In this document: one piece after another, positions 24,444-36,259 of the stretch
How the letters are laid out: every line of letters starts with the position of its first letter
How positions within the stretch are numbered: the first letter of the stretch is position 1
Source of the DNA: Chrysemys picta bellii
Taxonomy: Eukaryota > Chordata > Testudines > Emydidae
NCBI RefSeq assembly: GCF_011386835.1
Contig: NC_088792.1
Location: 224,839,894 to 224,903,893 of the forward strand
Length of the DNA: 64,000 nucleotides
Direction: 5' to 3'
Position numbers and translations under genes: made by a program
The notes under the pieces: generated by a model
The model's input: the letters and a program-made list of their open reading frames with translations, nothing else
Databases searched by the model: none
Told to the model about the DNA's origin: nothing

Positions 24444-26529
24444 ATTGGCTAAATCTCTACTGCAAGGTGCCTAAAACTCAGTACAGTGCTCTAGGGCCAG
24501 ACTTAGGCACACAGAACCATGGTGATAGGGTTGGTAAAAACCACCTGAATAGAATAGCATAGTTACTGTAGAAGTCAATGGAAAAATTCTCATAGACATC
24601 TGCAATGGTTGGATCAGGCCCTGTATGTTACACACCTTAATTTTAGAGAATATTATAACACTTCCAGAGTTATATTCTATTTCTCTGAAACTTCCAAGCA
24701 AGCTGTTTAAGTTCTGTATCTCCAGCCTGCGAACAATTCAGTACTTACACTAGGAGTAAAATGAAAAACGGAAAGCCAAGTGTTAGCTGTCACTAATGTT
24801 TTTATTTCTTAAGTTTGTTATCTACTTGCATCTTTCTTTCTAATTCATTTATATTGCCAGATATCATGCATGTATATCGTGCATAGAGTCATTGATAATT
24901 TTCACAGTTAGCTACTATACTTTAATTCCTTGCCCTTTAAACATATTGCCATGAACATATTGGCCTTCATGCACATAATCTGACAGCTTTTCTAATCTAA
25001 ATACTAATTATCTTCTCATGTCTAGCAGTCTGACTCCATTTCTTTATTTCACTTCACCCCAACAGCGTGTATCCTCGGTCTCTTCAAATTAACTATGTCT
25101 CACTCCATTTCACAGCCTAAAGAAGAGGTTACGAGCAAATAGATCATCACCTTCCCTCCTCATATTCTTAGTATAAGTATTTAACTTTGTTTTTGTTTCA
25201 TCTTTAGTCAACAGCAGCAATGTGTTTCCACCTAATTCTCATGGCTGCTGTTTGAATTTTGTGATAAAACATTTTTTTTTAATAATAGGAAGATTAAATG
25301 TTGTTACTCATAAACTAAATGTAAACACCATATGCTTCTACTAAAGTGGATTTTGAATAAAAGTTAATGGAGCTTTCCATCAGAAGTGGTTTTAAAAAGG
25401 TGGAAATCACTAGAACAGCGAATATGCTACATATCCTTCTCTATCATTGATGGTCATATATAATAGCAAAACACTGCCACTAAATAGTTTGGAGTTATTT
25501 ATTTACTAAAATGAGATAGAACTAATGATGTAAGGACACAAAATACCCTAACTGTTGTTCAGTCACACATGTAAGCAAAATACAAAAAAGCTCCCAAGTT
25601 TTTAAACATGCTAACATAGCATGAATTTACATTTAAATAGGTTCACTCTTGCTGAAATTCTAAACTACATGTTCTGCAACTACTAGTAGGTTTAGCATTA
25701 AATACATGGTATTTGCTGTGGATGTGACAGAATTAAATTAGGCCTGGTAAATGTACCATTTGAATAGAGAGCCATTATGAACTAAACTATCTATACAGCT
25801 GAAGAAATCTCTTGTTCAGGCTCTAATTATAATCCAGCTTGACTACAGCAACAACCTCCTCTCTTTCCCTCCAAACCCAGTCTCCCCGCTTCATTCCATA
25901 CAAAGTGCAGCAGTATGAAGAGTGTGGGAGATAGGTGTATTTTTTTTTAATGATTATATGCAACTATTTGATGGCGTCTACTGCCTGGGTGACAAGCAGT
26001 AACTTAGTCCTGGGGGTTGGGGAGCGTTTAACACATTGTGACATTCACCAGGGTACAATCTGGACAGATGGACAGCTGTGTCCCTTCAGTCTTCAACCTG
26101 GGATGCCCTTTGCACTGCTTCGCTGTAAGAGCAACAATTCCTGATCCTGCTCACACACAGCTTCTAACATGTGAAATCACTCCTTGTTGAATTACATGAA
26201 GGCTCTGGCCAGTCACTCATAAATTACATACTGGGCGACTCCAGCAAACTTCCTAGTCCCGGATCTTCCCCAGAAATGTGCGGCTTGCACTGCCCAGTAT
26301 CCTCCTGGACAATACAAGCTCATAGAAAGTCCGTCATTTCATCAATGGAAACTGATGTGCACAAATCCTATTATCTCACGTGAACATTCCTAAACACTTA
26401 AATGCAAACACACTGGTTTAGATAAAAAACAATCAAACAAGTTTATTAACTACAGAAAGATTTTTAAGTCACTACAAGTAATGAGTCAGAATTGGTTACA
26501 AAGAAAATAAAAGGTAATATGCAGCCTAA
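24444..26529. other. AT-rich non-coding
   Basis: No gene is supported. A short LINE-like coding remnant lies at about 25820-25920 (listed separately). The remainder is unique-looking AT-rich DNA. Confidence 0.5.
25820..25920 (+). mobile_element. Ancient LINE (L2-like) reverse-transcriptase remnant
   Basis: The plus-strand translation near 25834 reads IQLDYSNNLL and then SIQSAA near 25895. This resembles the 'LDYCNxLL...LQxVQNAAAR' block in the C-terminal reverse transcriptase of L2-type LINEs. The fragment is short, hence modest confidence. Confidence 0.45.
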
Positions 26530-26531
26530 TA

Positions 26532-27262
26532 CAGTAAAAGCTTTATTATCCCGCATATTGGGGGAATGGAAGGTGCAAGTAAGTGAAAAATTCCAGTGCG
26601 GGAAGAGGTGCGGGGATGGGGGTTGGGGTGCAGCAGGGTGTGCAGAGCGCGGGCTCTGGGAGGGAGCTCAGGGTAGGGGGTTGGGGCACAGGAGGGGATT
26701 TGGGGTGCCAGAGCTGGGGGGCACTCAACTCACATGGAACCCTGCAAGTTGCAACTTGTCCCTGCTGTTCCTAGGTGGCGGCGTGGCTAGGTGGCTCTGT
26801 ACGCTGCCCCCGCCCTGAGCACTGGCTCTGCAGCTCCCATTGGTCAGGGACCAAGACCAATGGGAGCTGCGGGAGTGGTGCCTGTGAGTAGAGGCAGTGC
26901 GCAGAGCTGCCTAGCCAAGCACCTCCACCTAGGACCAGCAGGGACAGGTTGCCGCTTGTGGGGAGCCATCTGAGGTGAGCACCACCCGGATTTGGCACCC
27001 TCTACTGCCCCCCAAACTGCTGCCCCAAGCCCCCTCCCACACCAAAACACCAGAGCCCAAGCCCTGCACCCCCTCATGGCTGTTCCTCCGCCTAGGAGCA
27101 GCAGGGACATGTTGCCGCACCTGGGGAGCCACACAGAGCCAGATAGTGAGCCTGCTGGCCTCGCGACAACTGGACTATAAACCAGACTTTCTATGAAGAT
27201 TAGAAATGCTGATTTATAGAGCTTTCTGGTTGGTACAGGGCCAGATAACACAGCTTTTACTG
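26532..27262. mobile_element. pogo/Tigger-like (Tc1/mariner) miniature element, 731 bp
   Basis: The inverted ends CAGTAAAAGCT and AGCTTTTACTG are each bordered by the dinucleotide TA (26530-26531, 27263-27264), as expected for Tc1/mariner-type insertion. The interior is GC-rich and folds back on itself: 'gcagctcccattggtc' near 26830 pairs with 'gaccaatgggagctgc' near 26856, and outer blocks such as 'ctaggtgg' and 'ccacctagg' also pair. No transposase is present, and open frames on both strands are by-products of GC content. Confidence 0.75.
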
Positions 27263-27825
27263 TACCTAGCTTAAGAAGCTAAGTTAACTGAAGAGCAAAA
27301 AGTTTTTTCTCACCATAAGCTTACAGCAGTCTGGCTGGATCTTTCAACCAGGACCTCCCCCTTCCTCTCTCCCAGTTCAAAGATGCTTCCTTTGTCTTTC
27401 AAATGTTAATGATGTTCTGAGTAGAGATGAAGGGAGAGAGGTGATTTGGGGGGGCCTCTGTTTCTCATTCTTATATCCTCCTCTTTGAGGATTATCTCCA
27501 GCTGGGTTTCAGGTGAGAGCCAGTCCATTTTACACAGATACCCTGAGCTGTGTTTTTGCCAATATGTAAAGTTCTTGCTCTCACCTTCTTCCTGCCAAAG
27601 AATGGCTGCTTACCTCGGTGATAGTTCAAAATAGTCCATTTGATTATGCTGATACATGGCTGGGACATCAATGTGTCTTTTGTCTCTGAAGAACTGGTTT
27701 GGGCCTGCCTTTATAAACTTGGAGCATGTTACAGCAAGGTTATATAGTAGAATCTTATAACTTTACATACAGTGTTGCCACACATTTTACCAGGACAATA
27801 ATGCTTAGAAGATTATGAGTTTTCA

Positions 27826-28082
27826 AATAAGAACATAAGAACATAAGAATGGCCATACTGGGTCAGACCAAAGGTCCATCCAGCCCAGTATCCTGTCTAC
27901 CAACAGTGGCCAATGCCAGGTGCCCCAGAGGGAGTGAACCTAACAGGTAATGATCAAGTGATCTCTCTCCTGCCATCCATCTCCACCCTTTGACAAACAG
28001 AGGCTAGGGACACCATTCCTTACCATCCTGGCTAATAGCCATTAATGGACTTAACCTCCATGACTTTATCTAGTTCTCTTTT
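27826..28082 (-). mobile_element. CR1 3' fragment (subfamily with 'ttcttatgttctt' tail)
   Basis: The plus strand reads 'aagaacataagaatggccatactgggtcagacc', 'catccagcccagtatcctgtct', 'cagtggccaatgccaggtg', and ends near 'atgactttatctagttctctt'. This is the reversed 3' UTR and end of a turtle/crocodile CR1 subfamily distinct from the one at 12858. Confidence 0.9.
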
Positions 28083-28469
28083 ACCTCACAAGGCATACTT
28101 TGTACAAAATGTATCATGGTCTTGTAAAAGGGTGAACATATGAGTACAGACAGTCTCACACATCTGCAGAAAGGTAGACATTGGTTGTAGAAAGCGCAAT
28201 CACTGATACTTAACCAAACAATACAGGTGTCAAGAGCTGTTGACGTTTTGTCCAAGTCCAAGGGGAGACAACCAGCCAAAGATTATTAATTTGCTAATGA
28301 CTCTGATCTGCTATAACAAATGATTGTTTGCAGCCTACCTTAGTCCCCACTTCTGCCGGGCTATGAGTTCTCTGCTGTGCCTCTAAGAGAAGCAGCACAA
28401 AATCTTACCCTGGGAAAGTGCCTCGCATGGCCATTAAATAAATAATTCATAAAATACAATAATAATGAC

Positions 28470-28625
28470 AAGGCGGGTAAAATAAGATCTTTTATTGGAC
28501 CAGCTTCTGTTGGAGAAAGTGTTAGAGCTTGTCTCTTTCATCATCAGAAGTTGATCCAATAAAAGATACCGCACGCACCGTATTTCTCTCATACCTTTGG
28601 TCCTGCATGGCTACACCAACACTGC
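28470..28625 (+). mobile_element. Palindromic interspersed repeat, possibly Penelope-like
   Basis: 'aaataagatcttttattggaccagcttctgttgg' near 28480 is inverted as 'cagaagttgatccaataaaagata' near 28546. The segment ends in 'ggtcctgcatggctacaccaacactgca', resembling the '...agactaacacggctgctac' end of the repeats at 37231 and 38968. The family name is an inference from that similarity. Confidence 0.45.
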
Positions 28626-28639
28626 AAACATTAATGACA

Positions 28640-29465
28640 ATATAGAAGTTGCCATTCTAGATTAGACCAGTGATTCAGCTAGTTCTATATATTATTTCTG
28701 ACAGTCAGTACCAAAGGTTTCAGAGAAAGGTGCAAGCAAACTGATAATTGACAGTTTATAATATAGCCTGGCTTTAGGGAAAATTTCACCAAAACCCCAT
28801 CAACTACTAGTTTATAACTGAAGCCTAAGTGTCTATATGCCCTATATATTTATATCCTGCCTAGTGTCTAGGATTTTAAGTTCTTGGCCCCAGTGATAAT
28901 TTACAGCAATGAGTTCCAAAGGTTAATTATATTTTGTGTAAATAGTATCTTATCTGGTTTAAATTTATTGCTTTTCAATTTCATTGGATGTTCCTCTTCT
29001 TATATCATGAGAGATTCTTCTGATTTTTCTTCTCTATACTATTCATTCTTGTGTAGGCCTCTGTCATTATTGTTTCCTCTGTAAAGAATTGTTTTCACCT
29101 TCTGTTTCCGAACCCCATCAATTTCTGCTATAACTTTTTGAGATAGGTTGATCAGAACTATACACACGATGCATGGTGACAGTGGCTCAATTTATATGAT
29201 TTGATCACACTGTTTTCATATCCCATTATTTTATTCCATATTGGCCCTGAAATTTTGTTTTCTTTCCTGAGTGCTGCTGTGCATTGAGCGAATGTTTTCA
29301 CTCAGCAGTTCACAATGATACATAGACCCTTTTTCATTTTCAGTGAACATTTCTTGACACATTCATCTCAGCTTGGTCTAGGAGAGCCAGAATCTGTTGA
29401 TCATCATGGCAAGGTTTATTTTTCTAGACTTTTTTTCTGAAGTAGTGGGTTGAGAATGATTTTTA
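28640..29465 (-). mobile_element. Old, degraded CR1 fragment
   Basis: The segment order 'ttgccattctagattagaccagtgattcagc', 'gacagtcagtaccaaaggtttcagagaaaggtgcaag', 'atgttcctcttcttat', 'tgctgtgcattgagcgaatgttttca' and 'cacaatgatacatagaccc' follows the reversed CR1 3' region colinearly. Decay leaves no open frame. Confidence 0.65.
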
Positions 29466-30630
29466 ATGTGTTCAGCATCAACTTATATATATATTCTTCA
29501 TGGAATTATATTTTCTCACAGCATCATTGGATAGCTAATGTAACTACCATTTATTTTTGTTCCAGATTATTACATGTTCATACTGAGGAATGAATGAAGA
29601 TTATTCTCCCCAATTACCTACATGATATTAGCCTGTACCAGTGTGAGCTATACAAAGCATATCCAGAAAATTGTAATTATAGAAACTTTTAAATATGCAG
29701 TAGGTTAAGATTCTACAAAATGCCTTTTACTTAAAAATATTTAAGTTGTATCTCCTCCAGTCATACACATATGCCCAACAGACTGTTATAATACCATCCT
29801 CCCCCTGACTTTTTTAGTATTATTGCTTTCTTTATTGCACACATCTTTACCATGGCCTCACTTCTTAATTTCCTCTCCACAGGCAAACACACTGTGCACA
29901 TGTATTTCCCATGTGAGGAAATATAAGCCTACATTATGCATGATTTTGTGTAGCAAGTGCATTCACATAAAAAATAAATAAGCCAGCTATTGGTCCCTTT
30001 GCACTCTTGCAAAAAAGCTTGCAAGTGCTGGATTTCAGCCTGTCTTTCAAAACCTCTGCTATGCAAGTCAGTTGATTCTAAAGCTGAGCACCATCAATTT
30101 TTTAGCATGATAGATATTTGACAGTTTGAATCTCTTTGTGTTGCTTTCATTGTTTTTGCACTATGGATGGGGATGGGGTAGAAGGTGGTTAATGAAGGTG
30201 TACTTCTAAAAAATAAAATAAAACCTCATTAAACAAACTTTGCAAGTGTAACTAAGCTCTGCTGTAACAGAGATCAAAGAGGGAGGTCATTTGGTGGCAC
30301 ATCTCCCTGTCCCCAGAGAATAAACTTTTGTGAGTAGGGATTTCAGCTGAATTCCTTGCAGGTCCAATATCAGCAAGAACTTGAGAGAAAGATTTACCTT
30401 ACATGCACTTTTGATGAGAAAAATGGCCATATATGGGATTTTAATTGCTATATATAAATAGAAGAATAAAGTTTGAATGATCAAGAAGTGACTTCACATT
30501 CAAGAATGTTGATTCTGTTGGGGATAGTTAACCATTTCTATGGCTTCCCTGTCTTTGAAGGGGCTTTATTTTGAAAAAAATCAAGCACCTTTGTTGTTTT
30601 TCTGAAAACAAAAGAGCTGTTACAGTAGAA
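29466..30630. other. AT-rich non-coding, nothing recognised
   Basis: No motif, supported gene or named repeat. Confidence 0.5.
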
Positions 30631-31020
30631 CCTCATAGAGACAAACCCAGAGTTACAGACTGACCAATCAACCGGAAACCATTGATATTTGCCTAGTTTT
30701 ACAACAGGCTACATAAAAAGCAGTAGCAAACTCAGTATAAACTAAAATTTCATACAGACAATGACTTGTTTATACTGCTCTATATACTATACACTGAAAT
30801 GTAAGTACAATATGTATATTCCAAATGATTTATTTTATAATGACATGGTAAAAATGAGAAAGTAAGCCATTTTTCAGTAGTAGTGTGCTGTGATACTTTT
30901 GTATTTTTATGTCTGATTTTGCAAGCAAGTAGTTTTTAAGTGAGGTGAAACTTGGGGGTACGCAAGACAAATCAGACTCCTGAAAGGGGGTTCAGTAGTC
31001 TAGAAAGGTTGAGAGCCACT
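30631..31020 (+). mobile_element. Tigger-like element fragment
   Basis: 'acagtagaacctcatagagacaaacccagagttacagactgacc' at about 30634 resembles the left end of a Tigger/mariner-type repeat, with CAGTA at the tip (TA-preceded: 'ttacagta'). The right end is not recognised. 'ggttgagagccactgct' near 31006 may end a different repeat. Confidence 0.4.
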
Positions 31021-31039
31021 GCTCCAAGTATTTAGGGTC

Positions 31040-31588
31040 TGTGACGAGGCTGCCTGTGCAGCACCCCCTTGAGGGCTCATCAGAGCACAATTCATGAAGC
31101 CACAGATCTCCACTGGTAGGTCTCTGTCTCCGAGAGGCTGAGGTAATGGGGCTTGGCCCTCCAGCGAAGGCACTGTTCAGTCCTACCCCTTCTGGGTGCT
31201 ATGGTCCAAAAGGAGTCAGGAACAAAAAGAAAATCACAACTCAAATCAGGCTCATCTGATGAACACTGGGGTGGGGCCCACCTTTCTATTCAGCACTTGT
31301 CTTCACACTATCCATACATCAGATGAACCCCAGGGGCCAGCTATCCCTTCTAGCAGGAGGCTCCTTCAGATGGTAAGCCAGCACAGTCTCTGAGCTACAA
31401 CCAGGCTTCTCTCACATCAGAAGCAGAGCTCTGCTCCCCTTCCTGGGCATCTCTGAACTGGGCTAGGTCTCCCCCTTTTAACTACCCTCTCCAGGCCTTT
31501 GCTGCAGCTGTAGTGGGGTGGGGTAACTGGATCCACAGGCTCTCATTAACCCTCTCATTGCCAGTGTAGGGCCTATCTCCCTATCACA
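31040..31588 (-). repeat. Solo LTR, 549 bp
   Basis: It begins TGTGACGAGG and ends CTATCACA, and is flanked by the 4-bp duplication GGTC (31036-31039, 31589-31592). The right end is homologous to that of 14646-15221. A TTAAAAGGGG TATA-like stretch lies on the minus strand near 31480. Solo LTRs arise by recombination between the two LTRs of an insertion. Confidence 0.75.
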
Positions 31589-31994
31589 GGTCTCCTAACT
31601 TCCATGGATTTCAGTGGGACTCCATAAATACCTTTGAGGATCTGGGCCCCTTAGTAATAATCTTACTAATGTCCTTCAGAAATGTTCCACATTTTAGACA
31701 TGTAGCCACTTAACAGTCCCTTTCCCCAAAAAATAACTGAGGGTTGCTTTGAACCCCAGCATTGGACTTGGGGATTTATTTTTGAACCATTCTCAGTGTA
31801 TTTTGTTCCTATCAAGTTTTTGCCTTTTTTCAATAAAACATACTAAAGTTTGAGAAAATTGTACAAACTTCCATTTATTTTCCTTCTGTTGTTCTCGAAA
31901 AACCTAGTTTCTTTAATTGTTCTTCATAACCCTTGAAGATATTTGATTGTTTTATTAGTGCATTTTCAACTACAGTGTTTTCCCAATGTTACCA

Positions 31995-32723
31995 CATCAT
32001 GGGGCACTTTACTCACCACTGGCTGGTGTCCCCTTTGGACAATTCTGGGGATTAGCTCTGCCTGGTTCAGCACCCTCATCCTTCTCTTTCACCATCTGCA
32101 ATACTCCTCCCACTCACAGAATCACAGCATGGCTGCTTTTTGACTCAGCCCTTGGGCCAGGTCACACTGTGATTGCCCTTTCTGGGGGTGGGAGGAAAGT
32201 CCTTCAAAATCTTTCTGCTCAAGCAGTGTCAGGCAGTCCTCATGCTTGCTGCTCTGACCCTGTCACTTCTGCAGTGACCCAGGTAGTCTTCTAGTTCACT
32301 GCCCCAAGCAGTGCCACTCTGCAGTTGTTGGTAGGGGAACCCAGGCCTGCCCTCTACTCTGTATTCCAGTCCTAGGCCTTGTAGCAAGTAATTTAGTTCT
32401 GTGGCTGCACTGACCTTACTGGTCTAGCCCCTGGACTATTTCCTACCATGTTTCACTAGTCTGCCTAGTCAGATCCCTCTCTCTCAAACCTACGAAGTCG
32501 CAGGGGTTCCTAAACCCCCCATCCTTCTCCCTTACTCCAGGGAGGGAGACTACAGGCTTCCTCCCTATGCTACTGCTGGCCTCCTCACTTTATAGAAGTC
32601 CCTGCCTGTTCCCTCACAGGTGAACTTACTTATAATCAAGGCTCTCCACTGAATGGGCTGATTAGGCCTACCTAGCCTAACCGAACTCTCTTGGGGCCGG
32701 TATGGGAAGGACACCCCCTCACA
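31995..32723 (-). repeat. Solo LTR, 729 bp
   Basis: It is flanked by a perfect TACCA duplication (31990-31994, 32724-32728). It begins CATCATGG, probably a decayed TGTCATGG, and ends CCCCTCACA. It holds the core 'ggggaacccaggcctgccctctact' (about 32334) shared with the Gmr1-type LTRs and the 43601 LTR, followed by 'ccctggactatttcctacc', which lines up with 'cgggctacttcc' there. The minus-strand TATA is CTATAAAG near 32595. The open frame at 31986-32294 on the plus strand is non-genic. Confidence 0.78.
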
Positions 32724-32913
32724 TACCACCAGAAATGGAGCCCACTCTTATAATCATCAACTCATAGAAATGTAGGGATGGGACAGGATCTTGAAAGGCC
32801 ATCTAGTCCACTCCTGCCTGCACTGAGGCAATACCACAAATATAACTAGACCATCCCAGGCAGATATTTGTGTAACCTGTTTTTCAAAGTTTCCAGTGAT
32901 GGGGATTCTTCAA

Positions 32914-33872
32914 CATAAGAACATAAGAATGGCCCTACTGGGTCAGACCAAAGGTTCATCTAGCCCAGTATCCTGTCTTCCGACAGTGGCCAGTGCCAGG
33001 TACCCCAGAGGGAATGAACAGAACAGGTAAACAGAGGCTAGGGATACCATTCCTGCCCATCCTGGCTAATAGCTGTTGATGGATCTATCCTCCATGAATT
33101 TATCTAGTTCTTTTTCTAATCCTGTTATGGTCTTGGCATCCTTCACATCCTCCAGCAAGGAGTTCCACAGGTTGACTGTGCGCTGTGTGAAGAAATACTT
33201 CCTTTTATTTGTTTTAAACCTGCTGCCTATTAATTTCATTTGGTGACCCGTAGTTCTTGTGTTATGAGAAGTAGTAAACAACACTTCCTTATCTACTTTC
33301 TTTACACAAGGCATGGTTTTTTAGACCTCTATCATATCCCCCTTTAGTTGTATCTTTTCCAAGCTGAAAAGTCCCAGTCTTATTAATCTTTTCTCATACG
33401 GAAGCCATTCCTTATCCCTAATAATTTTTGTTGCCCTTTTCTGAACCTTTTCCAATTCGAATATATCTTTTTTGAGATGGTGTGACCACATCTGCAAACA
33501 GTATTCAAGATGTGGGCATACCATGGATTTATATAGAGGCAGCATGATATTTTCTGTCCTATTATCTATCCCTTTCTTAATTATTCCCAGCATTCTGTTT
33601 GCTTTTTTGACTGTCGCTGCACATTGAGTGGATGTTTTCAGAGAACTATCCACAATGACTTCAAGATCTCTTTCTTGAGTGGTAACAGCTAATTTAGACC
33701 CCATCATTTTATATGTATAGTTGGGATTATGCTTTCCAATGTACATTACTTTGCCTTTATCAACATCAAATTTCATCTGCCATTTTATTGCCCAGTTACC
33801 CAGTTTTGAGAGATCCTTTTATAGCTCTTCGCAGTCTGTCTGGGTCTTAACTATCTTTAGTAATTTTAGTAG
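32914..33872 (-). mobile_element. Younger CR1 copy nested in the older CR1
   Basis: It begins with the reversed tail 'cataagaacataagaatggcc' and shares sequence with 27826-28082 ('actgggtcagaccaaaggt', 'cagtggccagtgccaggta'). It extends upstream into the reverse-transcriptase C-terminus (33066-33776) and stops near 33872, where the interrupted CR1 resumes. Confidence 0.85.
33066..33776 (-). pseudogene. CR1 ORF2 C-terminal fragment
   Basis: Two open pieces in different frames, 33321-33776 and 33066-33314, are separated by a break near 33318. The first contains 'ERDLEVIVDSSLKTS', 'NRMLGIIKKG', 'LPLYKSMVCPHLEYC' and 'KRLIRLGLFSLE'. The second contains '[19 protein letters not shown]' and ends in '[12 protein letters not shown]'. 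These are the standard CR1 C-terminal blocks, aligned in order with those at 1770-2360. It lacks the catalytic FADD region and is inactive. Confidence 0.88.
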
Positions 33873-34502
33873 CCTTCCTTAGTAACCTGTTCCAGTACTT
33901 AACTTTCCTTACAGTTAGGAAGTTTTTCCTAATATCTAGTGTAAATCTCCCTTACTGCAGATTTTGTTCACTAGTTCTTGTCTTACCTTCAATAGACATG
34001 GAGAACAATTGATCGCCATCCTCTTTATAACAGCCCTTAACATATTTGAATACTGTTATCAGGTGCCCCAAACTGGACATGATACTCCATCTGGAGCCTC
34101 ACTAGTGCCAAGTAGAGCAGAACAATAACTTCCCATATCTTATATATCTTATGTCACTCCCATTAATTTGCCCCACAATGATATTAACTGTCTTCACAAC
34201 AGCATCATGTTGTTGGCTTATATTGACATTGTGATCCATTATAAAGAGAGGTTACTCACCTTGCACAGTATATAGAGTTCTTCCAAATGTATATTCCTAC
34301 GGATGCTCCGCTTTCAGTGTGCATGCACCCGATGCTCCTTCGATTAGAGATTTGCAGACGTGGTGCCTGTTCAGCCCGTGTATGTGCCTACACATCCTCA
34401 TGCCCTGCACCAAGGCTATATAGGGCTTCAGTTCCTCCTCCACCACACACTCCAAAGTAGTGGGGAAGGAGGGCGGCTAGTGGACCACACATAGGGACAT
34501 GC

Positions 34503-35139
34503 TGTTATGGACTGGGGTAGTAGGCAGTATGGCCTAGTAGTCAGGAGTCAGGTCAACTGGGAAGAGCCAGTATCCAGCTTGGTGAATGAAGTCAAGGTCA
34601 TCATCAGAGTCATCTGCCAATTACTAGACCCTGGGGTCAAGCCAGAGTCAGAACCAGGAATCAAAGCTGAGGATCAGAGCTGAGGTCAGATATGAAATGC
34701 CAGAACAAAGGGTCAAGCCAGAGTTAGAGTCGGAAGTTGGAGGCTAGAGTCAGCTCCAGGACTGGTAACTGATAATTGGAGGTGAGATCTAAGGAAAGGA
34801 ACTGGAGGAGAGTCAAGGATCAAGCATGGAGCAGGTGCATGGTGGCAACAGGAGCAAAGGTGGGGTAAAGTAGGATCGGAGCATGAGTCAGGAACGGGGT
34901 TGGAGGCAGAGTCCAATGTAGTCACAACAAGCAATCACCTTATTGCTCAGACAAACTTCCTGTGCCTCCTTCTGGCTTAAATAGCATGGTTGGACCAATT
35001 GGGAGAGCTGGGCGATCCTTCCAATCAGGCCTTGGCTGAAGTTATAGTCCTACTAGCTTCCCAGCCCGCCAGGTTTCATCAGACATTGGGTGGAAGCCAG
35101 GATGCACTCCCAGATCTGGGTTCAAGACCCAGGTCATCA
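34503..35139. repeat. Solo LTR (~637 bp) inside the DIRS terminal palindrome
   Basis: It begins TGTTATGG, ends GGTCATCA, and has the direct repeat GACATGC at both borders (34496-34502, 35140-35146). Removing it restores a continuous DIRS end ('ccacacatagggacatgcatcttgaagaactccag'). It is rich in 'gagtcag' repeats. 'ggcttaaatagc' near 34976 could be a TATA in either direction, so I do not assign a strand. The 7-bp repeat is longer than the usual 4-6, so the right edge may be off by a base or two. Confidence 0.65.
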
Positions 35140-35250
35140 GACATGCATCTTGAAGAACTCCAGTTACTGCACAAGGTGAGTAACTTCTCCTTCATCTTTG
35201 AGTAGTGTTCCTGTGGGTGCTGTACTTCAGGTGACTACCAAGCAATAGCC

Positions 35251-36190
35251 TTAGCTTGGAGGGTTGTGGGGCTTTGGAGCAGAGTCCAAGTCTGAAGATA
35301 AGACTGAATTCCTAAGGACAGCATCTGATCTAGAAGAACGGACCACTGCACAATGTTTGGAAAAGATACATATCAAAGCCTTGCAAAGCTCCACAATAGG
35401 AACATGTTTGAGTAATGCCATAGAGGTAGAAAGAGACTTTGTGGAATGGCATAACATATTGCAGGGAATATATATCAGCAGATTCATAACAAGAGATACT
35501 ACAGCCAGAAAGCCACCTGCAGAGTCTCTGGTGGAGATTGTGGGCACTTTGAACCCATCAGCAATTGATATGAACAGCCTGGGAGACTTCCTAAATAGAT
35601 TGGTTCTGTCCAGATAGAAAGCTAATGACTTCTTGACATCCATGGCATGTAAGACAGCACCCTCCCTAGTTTGGTGAGATTTTGAGGAAAAAACTGGGAG
35701 GTAATTGGCTTGGTTAATGTGATACTCAGATGACCCCTGAGCTAGGAATTTAGGATGCGGATGTAACAAAACCTTGTCCTTGAAAAATACCATAAAGGGA
35801 GTGTATGCCATTAAACCCCTCATTTCCTCTATTCTTTGGGCAGAGGTGATGGGCATTTAGAAGACCATTTTCATGGATAGGTTAGGAAGGGAACAGGTAG
35901 CCATTGATTTAAGGGAGGTCTCATAAAACATTTAAGTACTAAATTTAGATCCCATGCAGGAGTGGGTTCTTTAATCTGAGGGGAAAGGTTTCTCAATCCC
36001 TTAATAAAGCTTTCTGCTCCTGGAGGAGCGAATGCTGAGGATTCCTCAACCAAGGAATAACCAAGTGAATTCTGATACAGCTCATAGATATCCTGAATTT
36101 TTCAATTCCAGCAGGTAGTCAAGAATAGCAGAGAGGAAAGAATGAATGAAAGACAGACACAACTGGTCACACAAGTAGCTGAATCTCTTC
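35251..36190 (-). pseudogene. DIRS-type tyrosine recombinase, broken
   Basis: Minus-strand translation gives 'AILDYLLELKNSGYL' (about 36130-36085, N-terminal core-binding part), then 'FIKGLRNLSPQIKEPTPAWDLNLVLKC' in 35871-36053, then a frameshift and a stop just before 'ITSAQRIEEMRGLM' (about 35850), the arginine-bearing helix of the catalytic domain. 'KDKVLLHPHPKFL', 'SEYHINQANYLPVF', 'LDVKKSLAFYLDRT' and 'FRKSPRLFISIA' follow. These blocks and their order match vertebrate DIRS recombinases as I know them. The C-terminal catalytic H-x-R...Y segment is not intact. Stops near 36090 and 35857 and the frameshift near 35860 abolish function. Confidence 0.7.
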
Positions 36191-36259
36191 CATTTTTTAA
36201 GGTAAGTATTTCATGTGGCTCCTCTCCTACTGTTTAACACCTGTTGTACCTAAACAGAA

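Larger units (their letters stand above)
32759..34241 (-). mobile_element. Older CR1 fragment, interrupted by a younger CR1
   Basis: The two halves, 32759-32913 ('tcatagaaatgtagggatggg...gtgatggggattcttcaa') and 33873-34241 ('ccttccttagtaacctgttccag', 'gttaggaagtttttcctaatatct', 'cctctttataacagcccttaac'), join into the normal reversed CR1 3' sequence without a gap. It represents 3' coding plus UTR and is decayed. Confidence 0.8.

Noticed and set aside
35264..35617. 117-codon plus-strand frame
   Set aside because: It overlaps in antisense the recognisable DIRS recombinase, which explains the conservation.
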